Assembly (NCBI RefSeq): GCF_020520425.1
Contig: NC_079491.1
Location: forward strand, 6,559,143-6,623,142
Direction of reading: 5' to 3'
Source of the DNA: Spinacia oleracea
Lineage: Eukaryota > Streptophyta > Magnoliopsida > Caryophyllales > Amaranthaceae
DNA: 64,000 nt
Shown in pieces: positions 23,681 to 34,300 of the stretch (position 1 is the stretch's first letter; each line of letters starts with the position of its first letter). The position numbers and the translations under genes were made by a program. The notes beneath the pieces are model-generated. The model worked only from the letters and a program-made list of their open reading frames with translations, was not told the DNA's origin and ran no database searches.

Positions 23681-26372
23681 TGTAACACCCCGACAATTCC
23701 CATTTTCTAAAATAACCCGTTTTTAAATATAACTGTGGGGAATTATCAAAGTATTATCGCCCGTGTGAAAACGTACGGCTTATTCAGAATTTTGCAGCGG
23801 AAAACATAAAACTAACTTTTAGGTTCATAAATAATCTTATTACATATTAGGTCCAAAACTAATTAACGGAAATAAGGAAATACGAATAGTACGACAAATT
23901 TCAAATTTAAGTTAACAAACCAAATCACTTAATAAAGAAAATATAACTACAAGCTCTCTAATCCCGATCCCAATGATGCATCATCTTCAAACCTGTAGAT
24001 GGGCAACGCTTATTGATCCTTAGAGACTGCTCACCAAAGATGGGTCATCACAGGATCAATAGGCATAGCCATGATCAACACACACAAACAAAGCACGTAA
24101 TCAGCAAAGCTGAGTACTACATACTAAAGCAATAATAATCCTAACATGATACTATTAAACATAATTAAGGGCAGACAAAGCATGATAATCTGACGACCAT
24201 ACTTAACTAGACTAGGCTAGACTGGACTAGACTTTATAACAATAATATTATTTTAATTGAAATAGGCAATGGACCGAGTTTTCTAGCTAGGCGAGGTACG
24301 GGCGCGACTCCGTAACCTCAGTGACCTGCGATATCGAGGAACGTTTGACTGAGAATAGGACGCGGTGATCAATCCGGTCCGAATGAAAGGCCATGGGCTA
24401 CCACCATGAACCCCAACTCCTGTTTGTCCGTCACTTTAGACGTGCACAGTCTAAAGCTATTGCTACTCAGTTTCACTTTACATGATTTACAAATTGACAC
24501 CCTGTTATGACTCAACAATCACATAAGGCATGCAACTCACATTTATTTATAACTGTTTTTATCTTGGAATTGAGTAAGTGATCACAAAGGCATCAAACAA
24601 GACTCATTCCAATTAACTCCAATCTTTTCTTTAATACTGATCAACCCCTGAATATGGGTATAAGGTTTCAACTTACTAAATAAGGTCCTCCGCCCTCATA
24701 AAGTAGTGAAAAACTAAAAAGGGAACAACAATTAACTGATCTGAATTAAATACTAAATAATCTAGTGTTCCCAATCAAACATGTTTGCATCAATCTTCCA
24801 TACTAACATGTTATAATCCTCAAAATGCAATAAAGGTTTAATATGTTCATCCAACAGTATCAAACACGCAATTTCAACCTGACTAAGTTCATCAACAACA
24901 TTAACATAACCAAGTTCATCAATAATTCAACATGGTTTCAACAATTAGCACACATTCCAAGCACACAGGTATGTACGTACCTTGTGTAAACAAACTGATA
25001 GGCCACTTTAACACTTTCAAAAGTCGCCTAAAGAGAATTCTCCGCCTAAAACAACCAACAAGTAATCCCAATCAACTTCTAGTCATTGGCAACCATAATA
25101 AAGCATTCTAAACGTATCCTAAACATATTTAGAGCTTTCCCCAATCTCAAAACTTAAACATTTGCTTTCCTAGCATCATAATTATTGAACTAGTGATTGA
25201 AATTCGTTGAAAACTTTTGCAAACATCGTACTTTTAAATTTTCAGCAATATAAATTCATTTAAAAGCTTCCCCAAGGTCAACCTACGTTCCTAGTATCTC
25301 AAAACAATCAATTCAATAATCCATACTCAACCTATCATGATTAATAATTATAAAAACCTTGAATTTCATACTTTAAACAATCAAAAACCAATATTTCAAT
25401 GTAACTTGATAATCTGAAAATTAATAACTTTATTATAAAATCCATATAATCTCAAATTTATAATTTAAATCACAAAACCCATAACTTTAATTCAAGAAAA
25501 CATAATTCAAGTTAATAAATTATGATTAAGCCCTAATCTTAATTTTAATTAATCAAAACTGAAAATTAATTCGTTTTTAATCTCAACATCAAATCTGAAA
25601 ATCATATTTACCATAAAAATTACAAATTTAATTTAAGAACATAATCTAAATTAACAAACTTTAATTTAAATATAATTAGTTACTTAGGGTTTAAGAAATA
25701 ACCAAGAATTAAGGAGAGAGAAGAGCTGGACGGCGGGACGGCGGTGGCTCACGGCAAGGGTTCACCGGCGACGGTGGCTGGGCCGCGGTGATGCTGCGAA
25801 CAAACGAAAAGGCTACGGTCATGGACGAAAAACAGAGGGGAGGAAAGGAACGAAAGCAAAGAAAGAAAGAACAAGGGGAGGAGGAGAGATACCGCACGGT
25901 GGAGGAGGAGAACGCCGGTGGTCGGTGGCTGGGACGACGGCGCAGGTCGAGGGGTTGAAGGAGCTGCGGTCGAGAGGTTGAAGAAGGCTCCCTTTTCTTT
26001 CTTTTTTTTCTTTTTTTTCTGTTTTACGTGAATCAGGAAGGAGAAGAGAAGAAGGGTTTTATTTTTATTTTTTGTTTGGGCTTTGCCCAATTGGGCTAGG
26101 AGTAGGATTTAGGTTGATGGATCCACAATGGGTTAGGACTTGTTTTCTAATTTCAATAGAACATGGTAATGCAACTCGAATTCGTTTTAAAGTAAAACTC
26201 GAAATTACATTTTGATTTCATAATCATTAAAAGTGTTCGAAATGAAATAAAATAATTATATTTCAATTATATTCGTTTCTAAAATCCGTAATTTATGTTT
26301 AAATATATATTAAATATATTAAATATTCGTTAAAATATATAAATAAAAGGTATAAGATTACGGGGGATTACA
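23681..26372 (-). repeat. 5' LTR of the Tekay-like element
   Basis: 2,692 bp, ends TGTAACACCCC on the + strand and GGGGATTACA at 26363-26372. Near-identical to 14602-17293. As the 5' LTR it should contain the element's promoter. The GC-rich patch (about 25,730-25,990) lies about 380 bp inside the upstream end in element orientation and would be in the U3 region or early transcript. I cannot place the start site. Confidence 0.95.
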
Positions 26373-26377
26373 TCAAT
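26373..26377. repeat. Target site duplication (TCAAT), right copy
   Basis: TCAAT follows the LTR end at 26372. It pairs with 14597-14601. LINE coding sequence continues directly beyond it. Confidence 0.95.
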
Positions 26378-28091
26378 CCTGTCATAGGCCTTTTCCATGT
26401 CTAATTTGAGGGCACACCAACCTACTTTAGAGGTTGATTTTTGGAAGGTATTTAAAATTTCTTGGGCAATCAAGAGGTTATCATGGATTGATCGCTCCGC
26501 TGTAAAGGCGTTTTGGAAGGGGCTGATATGATGTTGAAGAATTGGTCTTAATCGACTGACTAAAAGCTTAGAGATTGCTTTATACATAGTATTGCAGAGG
26601 CTAATAGGTCTAAAATGATTGGGGTTCTCTGGATTGTCATTTTTCGGAATGAGGGCGATTATGGTGTGATTTAGAGCTTTGGGAATTTTGCCATGAAAGA
26701 AAAAACTTTGAACGCCCGTAGTGACCTCATCGCCGATTATTGGCCAATAAGCTTTAAAGGATTGGGGGCCAAAGCCGTCCGAGCCTGGAGATTTAAGGGA
26801 ATCCATGGAGAAAAAAGCTTCTTTAATCTCAATATCTAAAAAGGGTTTTAGTAATTCAGTCTGTTGATCCTGCGAGAGCCAGTTAGGCAGAAAGGAGAGA
26901 TCAAGGTGCCTATTGGGATCAGAGGAGGATAAGAAGCGATTTTTAAAGGAGCGCATAAGAATGTCTTTGATAGAGGACGGGTCTGATTCCCATTGTCCTA
27001 GGTCATTTTGTAATCGAAAAATTGAGTTCCTAGCCGATTGGGATTTAATTTTCTGGTGAAAGAATCTAGAGTTTCTATCACCTTGAGTGAGCCATTTTTT
27101 CGAATTGAAGGATTTCCAGGCTGATTGACCGAAAACTAGAAGTTTTTCTCTTTGTTTAATCATTCTTAATAAGTGATCATGTAAAATTTTGTTGTAAGGC
27201 TGAGAAATTAGGCGGGTTTGAATATCCATTAGTTTTTCATTATTCTTTTGTAGCTTAGCAATATTGTTTCCATATTTGACTTTGGCCCATTCTCGTAGGC
27301 TAATTTTGATAGCAGAGAGTTTGTCACGGATCCTGAAAAAACGAGACCCTTCTCTACGTTTATTCCATTCCTTGCGAACGATTTTATGGGAATCTTGGTC
27401 GAGGGTCCACATATTGTTGAAACGGAAAAGACGATTTGAGATCAAAGTACCGTAGTTTGAATCAAAAATAACAGGAGCATGGTCCGATACAGAGAAGATT
27501 CCATATTTAACAATGCTTTTGGGAAAGAGATTAGAGAACTGTGCATCCGAAACGGCGCGATCAATGCGTTCTAAGAGCAAATTGTCTTGGTTTGACTTCC
27601 AGGAGAAAGCCCTTTGAAGACAAGGAATATCTAAGGCATTTGTACTTGTAAGGAAGGAAGACAATCGTTTACACTGATGAGATTGGATAGGATTTCCCCC
27701 AAGTTTATCTTCCGGAGAAAGGAGTTCATTAAAATCCCCGATAAGGAGCCAAGGCATTGAATTATTAGTATAGAATGAAAGGAGTTCATCCCAAAATGGG
27801 GATTTATCCTCCTCCTTTGCTGGGCAATACGGAAACCAAAATGGTGGTGTTTGTTGGTTTAAAAAGGATAGTGAGGTGGGCACATCTATCTGTGATAGTT
27901 GAACTAAGGACTTTAATATTATCGTTATTCCATAGGATCCAAATACCCCCACAATGGTTAATGGGGTCAATAATAAGATGATGTTGAAAACGGGTTGCTT
28001 TAACGATTGCTTGACTATTAATATTATTCGTTAGAGTTTCTAAAATGAAGCATACATCTGGTTTTTCCTGTTGATTCAAACTTTTTAGCAA
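26378..28091 (-). pseudogene. LINE retrotransposon, 5' half: endonuclease and start of reverse transcriptase
   Basis: On the - strand, 28091 to about 27830 encodes the start of an AP-type endonuclease (EKPDVCFILET, GGIWILWN). After a one-base frameshift near 27,829 the frame runs on with LLIGDFNE, ERIDRAVSDA and SDHAPVIFDS. It then enters reverse transcriptase (KSPGSDGFGPQSFKAYW, IALIPK, FRPISLCN, KLDMEKAYDRI). It stops where the Tekay-like element inserted. The other half is at 12198-14601. No ORF1 could be recognised upstream. The element is dead through frameshift, stops and insertion. Confidence 0.93.
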
Positions 28092-29059
28092 AGGAAAGGT
28101 ACACTACATCCATGGTTTCTCCTTCCCTAAAAATATTTTTTTTTTAAAAATCTATGATCTTCCTATGGAAAAAGTTACAAGCTTTTCAAGGAAGCCAAAA
28201 CTAAGCTTTTGAAAGAAGCTAATCCAATTCACAGCGTTTTTGGCAAAGAAAATTGACACCAACCCATCAACCGAGCAATGCCGAAAACACCAATAATATG
28301 GACACATGTAGCCGTTATAGGAGATGAATACCCCGACTATGGCGATCATGGACCATCGACATGTCGTGGGTCGTAGATCTACATTTCACCGCGATAAGAG
28401 ATATGTACCACCGATGAAGGGAAGACTGGTTAAACAATAGGGGCGGATGAGACGCCGAAGAAAAACCACCAACGATGAGGAACCCAAGGACTACGAACCA
28501 CCACGAAGGTGAACCTAGAAGAGGTGGCAAACACCGAACAAAGGAGTTTCTTGATATAGTTCATGTAAAAGAAAGGCAAAGAAGAACTATCCATAATTGT
28601 TGATTAACGATGAAATTGACAAGAAATTTGCTTGATTGATTTTTAGATGAAGGAGGCTTGAGAAATTTCTTAATTCGGAGGGTAGGTTTTTAGAGAAGGG
28701 AGAACCCCTTTCTCTAGCAAACCTTATATTGATTCATTTGTCATCAAGATTAGGTTAGTAGTTAATCACTTTAGAAGAAGCTGTACAAACTAACAAAACC
28801 ATGACCACCCTCCTATCTTATCGGCTAGTTCAAGTTATACTCGGGTTAATATTTGAGTCAGACCTTATGTAATCAGACAGGTAGATCAAGATGGGGCTAT
28901 TTAAAATCCTTTATTATCAAACTCAATTTCAAGATATCAATACTTTTCTTTTGACGGGAAGATATCAAATTCAAATACTCGTAAACTTAAATAATTTAAA
29001 GCTCAAAAAAAATATAAAACTAAAACAAAATTAAAAAGGACAACAGAGAAAAAATAAAA
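28092..29059. other. LINE leader or intergenic DNA, then upstream region of MOS1
   Basis: The sequence next to the endonuclease (28,092-28,560) contains an A/T homopolymer at about 28,130-28,145 and short open frames with no recognisable domain. It may be a decayed 5' portion of the LINE. From about 28,560 on it is AT-rich with no gene, and probably includes the MOS1 promoter. Confidence 0.4.
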
Positions 29060-29240
29060 ATAAATCAAAAGGGTGAAGAAGAAGTTTGCTTCATCCTCCT
29101 TCTTTCTCTTGCATTCTAGGGCTTCCGCCTGCAATTTTCTTTCTCTTCCCCTCTTTCTCTCTCCTTCTCTCCCTCTCCCTCTTTTCAACCCTAAATTAAT
29201 TCCTCATTCAACACAATCCGATCAATCAGAACACCCAACG
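29060..29240 (+). promoter_or_regulatory. MOS1: Probable 5' leader exon of MOS1
   Basis: A pyrimidine-rich stretch (CTTC and CTCT runs, 29,090-29,200), typical of plant 5' leaders, ends at a strong donor, CAACG then GTGAGTAA, at 29241. The next good acceptor before the start codon is TTTGACAG at 31322-31329, followed by 30 bases and the ATG at 31360. A 103-codon upstream open frame begins at 29073, but most of it would be removed if this donor is used. An alternative donor (GAG then GTATAA) lies near 29,433. The leader is inferred, not demonstrated. Confidence 0.5.
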
Positions 29241-30771
29241 GTGAGTAATAATCCGACCACCGGAGTATCTCCGGCTGGCGGCGTACGCCCGTCCGATTTT
29301 GCGGCAACGACGCTAATTTCTGAGCTTTATTCTAATTTTACGGTCGATCAATTTTTTCAAACGATTTGTTTGGCAAATTTTTGATCCTTCGATTTAGGGT
29401 TTTGGTTAGTTTTGAAGATCAAAAATCAAACGAGGTATAATATATATTCGCGAAGTTTGAGAGATTACAATCCGAATTACAACAACATAAGGTGATTTCT
29501 TCTCACTTATATTTGTGGAAATGCGTTGAATTTTACGGAAGTATGTTGAAATGTCATTCTTCTGGGATTATTGCTGCATTTATTAGGATATAATTTCATC
29601 TTGAATTTGCTAGATATTTGTCTTAATATTTTTTTGTCTGAAGATGAAATTTGCTCACGCTGGAGTTGATATTACATTTTTGTATACCGGCAGCAAGAGG
29701 AATTTGTTCAGTAACACTTTGAGCTAATTGCTTGTTGCCCCGTCACATCAGTTTTAAGAAATTAGACAAAAAAATGTCACTTTATGTTTTTGTTTTTAGC
29801 TGTCCTAATTAGATTGTTGTGAAGTAAACAATGCCGATGCTGTTTTCAGGTAAATGTAAGTGTAGCAGAAAATTCTATTGTGTATAACAGTTCTGTGGGT
29901 AGCGAATTACTTCATTGTAGTTTTGTTGATGCTTGTGGCCTTGTGGGTGTATGGTGTGATTTAGGGTTTTCACTATTTGGGAGGATGGGTTTTCGTAGGT
30001 GGAGGGTTGCTGGAATTGTTCATTAGTTATTCTTTTAACGCGAATACGGAGTAATTGTTTTTCGGCACACATAGGTAAAGGAGGAACAGGGAGCTAATTG
30101 ATGGTCTATTCGATTGTATAGTTTAGTGTTGCTCATGAGATGTCACACAAATGCTTCTTTGAGTAATAAATTGGAATTTGTTGTGTGACTAGTGTATCAA
30201 GACGAGAGGATGGAATAATTATGCAGATGATTCCCATAATTCAACTTCTTAAGTTTCTAAAAAAATGTTATTTCATTCATGTGTAACTCTGCTTCCTCGT
30301 GTGTGTTTATATTCCCTTACTTTGTCTTTACAATTTCGTGTTGTTTGGGAAGCTTCTTATGAGTTGAGGTGTTGCTGAAAAGTAGACTATTGTGATTAAT
30401 TATCATCAGCCTGATTTGGTGAAATAGATTGTATCCAAGTATTGATTTTAGTTGCTTCCAGAATGCTTGATTGCTTTGCTTCTGTAAACCCTAAGGTTCC
30501 CTCCAAATTCTTTGTCAGTTCGATGTGTGCATTCTGCAGTAATAATGTGTTGTTGTGCTTGGGCCCATATTTTTTTCGTACTATACATCTAATAGTATAT
30601 ATAACAATATCTTGATGATGATGCCAATAATATTAGTTCTATCTACTAATGATAGTGTTAGCTAAGTATGTCATTTGCATGCTGATAAAGTTTGTTTAGA
30701 TTTGGATTTTTTCACTTTTAGTTTCTTATAGGTGCATATTACTCTTAAAAATTCAAAACATGTATGATGTA

Positions 30772-31061
30772 TCCCTCCATATTTAATTAAAAGATACACT
30801 TCCCATAAAAGATACACTTCTTATTTTTTGCATGTCATGGTCCTCATTTCCAATTATATTAATCTTTATCTTCCTCCTGTGTCCTCACACTTACTCACAT
30901 CCTCTTTTTACTACATTAAATAATTCATCCATTATCGATTTCTTACAATAAATAATAACTCAATGCCCACTTCCAGTCTTATTTTAATAAATTCAACTCC
31001 CCCCCCCCCCCTAAAACTACTTGCCGGTCAAACTATATCTTTGAATTAAATACGTAGGGAG
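30772..31061. mobile_element. Stowaway-like MITE in the MOS1 5' leader intron
   Basis: About 290 bp flanked by TA. Ends are inverted: TCCCTCCATATTTAATTAAA at the left and TTGAATTAAATACGTAGGGAG at the right. A run of 12 or so C lies near the right end (about 31,000-31,012). TA duplication and CTCCCT-type ends fit the Tc1/mariner-related Stowaway group. Confidence 0.65.
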
Positions 31062-31359
31062 TATCAGATGTATGTAAGGACATGCAAGTGTTTACAGTAC
31101 ATGTTAATACTCCTATTTAGAAAATTCCATTCTAGTTTGTCGTACACATTTATTACCGATCGTTGTCTTAGATTGTGGAACTCTTAGATTATGTTGTAGT
31201 CACTGATCTCACTGCAGTGTTTCTACTTAATTCTATTCTGTTTGACTAGCTGTTTATTACCCTTTGCTTTGTCCCGCAATATGTATTTGGTTTTTTTTTT
31301 GTTAATTTTTAATTTAAATCATTTGACAGGTTGGATGATCTTGCAATTGTCATCTAGCT

Positions 31360-34300
31360 ATGACATCAAGTACGATAACTGGAGACCGAAGGTATCTCAA
31401 CAATTAGTTATTCAATTTTAAATCCTCTCTAGTGGGTGCGTGTGTTTGTGGATCATGTAGAGCCAAAGATTCAAATAATAAAAATTGTAGAGCTCTACAA
31501 TTTAAATTTGAATAAGAGCTCTACAATTTTATTTAAATTCAAATTTAACTATTTAAACACAAATTGTAGAGCTCTTATTTCAAAATTCAAGAAAATAAAA
31601 TTGTAGAGCCAAAGATTCATTTGATCTTTTGGTTGTGGGATGTAATGTACTAAATCAAAATGGCTCTTAAAACCTCTTCGCTTCCTTTTCATGAAGTAGA
31701 AGATGGTTGTTCGATTGTCGTTCCATTATCGCTTTTTGGTTACTTGAAAATAACCTCTCTGCAATTGCAGGGGTAAGGTTGCATACGTCCGACCTCCCCT
31801 CACCCCGCTTCTTGTGAGAGCCTCTTTGAGGCAATGGGGTAATGATAATGATGAATGACTTCAAAGGTGGAAATACATTTTCCATTTGACACATACTTGG
31901 TATACTAGCAAAACCTTTTTTGAAACCAAGAATGATTTTAGGTTATTCATATATGGAGAGAATTGTATGAAATTAAGAATAAGAAGAGAACTAATTGTGA
32001 GGAATGAGGAGGGAAGATATTAAGGGGGTGTTTGGTTCGCAAAAGGGAAAGGGAATGGAAAGCAAAACTCTTACTTGCCAGTTGCCATAAGTTGTTTGTT
32101 TTGTGAAAAAACAGTAGGAAAAGTTCTACAACAACCATGGCCCCTTTTTCTTCAATCTAGAACAACCACCACCACCTTCCCTCCGCCACCTCTACCTTCC
32201 CTCCGCCGCCTCTACCTTCGGCTTCTTTCCTCCCCTCTTTCCTCCTCTCTGTCGCCTTTACTACTCATTGACGACCTTCAGCGCGGCACCGTTGCCTCTT
32301 CGGCCATTCCTCGCAGCGGGCGACTTCCTCTCCCCTCGAACGCGCTTCTCTCCTCGCGGCGCGGCTTCATCAGATCTATTTAGTTGTTTTTGGATCTAGT
32401 TATTTTATGGATTTTCTTGATGACTGAGGTTATTTTTTGGGTAGTTATGTGATTTCAAGTGGTTAGAATTGTTTTTTGGTGACTTGGATGGTTTACGGCG
32501 AGTTTAAAGCTTGTTTTTGGGGGTGGTTGGGGTGATTTTCGGGGGTAGGGTGGTTGTTTTCGTTGCGGGTAAGGTGGTTTTGGTGGTGGTTGGATGATTC
32601 CGGTGGGGAGTACGGTGGTTTCAGTGGTGGTTCGGTGATTCCGCTGGGGCGTGGGGTGGTTTCAGGGATGGCATGGTGGTCTTGGAGTGGTTGAGTACTT
32701 GAGTAGGGTTGTTGGGTTAGTGTAGGTGGTTGAAGCGGTGGGTCAGGTGGTTTTTTGGCGGAGGTGTTGTTCAAAGATGGTCAAAGTGGTAGTTAAGTTG
32801 GTTGGATGAAGAAGAGTTTGGGGGTTAGCATGATTTCTTGGGGTAGAGGGAAAGAGGGGAATCACAAGGGTAAAGGGAATGATTGATTTGAACTATCAAA
32901 CAACAACAAAGGCAATCAAGGTAGTTGATTGTCTTTCCCTTTGTTGAAACTTGAAACCCCCAACCAAACGCCCCCTAATAGAATTCGGTGGAGGGTGTGG
33001 GGGGGGGGGGGGGGGGAGGGAAAAGTAAACACTATTAAGTGGGATTTGAAATGTTAGATTAAATTCTCAAATTTCCAACTATTTTAAAATGCTTGTTGCC
33101 CAATTGGTTCATGTTGGCTGGATCTGCCAGGTTTCTCCATTAGGATTGTCATTACAAAAATAATAATTCTGACTTCCTAGTCCCTACCCAATTGCTCCAA
33201 GTATCAGAGTTGGGCTGCACTGGGCGAGGCTTAAATTGAGCTACCCATTGGTTACTTCTAGGAAAGCGGTTCAAAACATTTAATTTGAAACGGGTCCTTA
33301 AAATGCACAAGTAGTTGTTTCTTTTTTCTTGTCACACTTAGGTTTTGTTCTCTTCCCCTGTAAGAAGTTGTTCTTGTATGAATTTTTCTTATGTAATCTT
33401 ATATGATCTCATGATTAGACTGAACTTCGGCTACATTTATACATTAATATAAGAAAAGCATTATAGTATTGTTAGATTCAACTTAATGTGTATTTTCAAA
33501 ATTTTAATTTTCATATTATTTACAAATACAAAATTAAAGAAATATGGCTACGAGCAAACAGCAGAAGAAAATTTGGTTATATTTGATTTTAACAAGAATA
33601 GAATAAGGTGAATCCGTGAATAGAGCAAAGCCTTATTAGCTGAAAGACAACTGATTTGGAGACTACATTAAGATTAAGAACTAGTATCAGATCGTTTATT
33701 GTTGCCATTTTTTTTTATTGTGGAAAAAATGGATGGAAAATTTGAAAGACGGGGATGAGATCAGGCGGATGATGACGAGGATTGTTTTGGCTGTTTGATT
33801 GGAGGCTGAAAATGGGGATTTGACCCTCACCCTCTTGGCTGTTATCCCATCAATTGGTTTTTATTTAATGAAATCAGGTTACGGTGCCCATTTTCTAGTT
33901 TTAAATAGGACAAGGAAGTGTATCAGAATATCAGTTGTGATTATGACATTCTTAGGTAAATGTCAACTGTTTGTGGAGACCTGAGATTTGTACGGACAAA
34001 AAATCATCTTTTTTGCGTTGTTTTAGCATTTACTATTTGTTTATCTTTATTTTTTATATACATTTTCAGTACATTGTTACATTTCCATATATAAGGTTGG
34101 AAAATTTTAAATTCGGGACAACTTATAAGACTACTCATTATTATGGTTGGTTACACAGATGGGCTTCTGCAAGAAGAGGGGGCATGACAGTCTTGGGAAA
34201 AGTTGCTGTTCCTAAGCCTATAAATTTGCCTAGTCAAAGGTTTTTGTGCTCCTGATCTCATCTTTGAAGTATTTACTTGAATACTTGCTTTTCTGGAGTT

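Larger units (their letters stand above)
14602..26372 (-). mobile_element. Full-length Ty3-gypsy chromovirus (Tekay/Del-like) inserted into the LINE
   Basis: An 11,771 bp element has two LTRs of identical length (2,692 bp), ends TGTAA...TTACA, and a perfect TCAAT target duplication (14597-14601 and 26373-26377). On the - strand the order is 5' LTR, primer site, acidic extra ORF, gag-protease, pol (RT, RNase H, integrase, chromodomain), polypurine tract, 3' LTR. The C-terminal chromodomain and domain order indicate a chromovirus. The long LTRs fit the Tekay/Del group. Insertion interrupted the LINE between the codons for the KAYDRI motif and the next residues of its reverse transcriptase. Confidence 0.95.

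Noticed and set aside
12198-28150. Target duplication for the LINE
   Set aside because: AATATTTT occurs near both ends (about 12,188 and 28,131), but not flush with the poly(A) tract or a clear 5' end, so it is not convincing.
29073-29384. 103-codon ORF upstream of MOS1 as a separate gene
   Set aside because: It lies in the pyrimidine-rich leader and crosses a strong splice donor at 29241; better explained as leader sequence.
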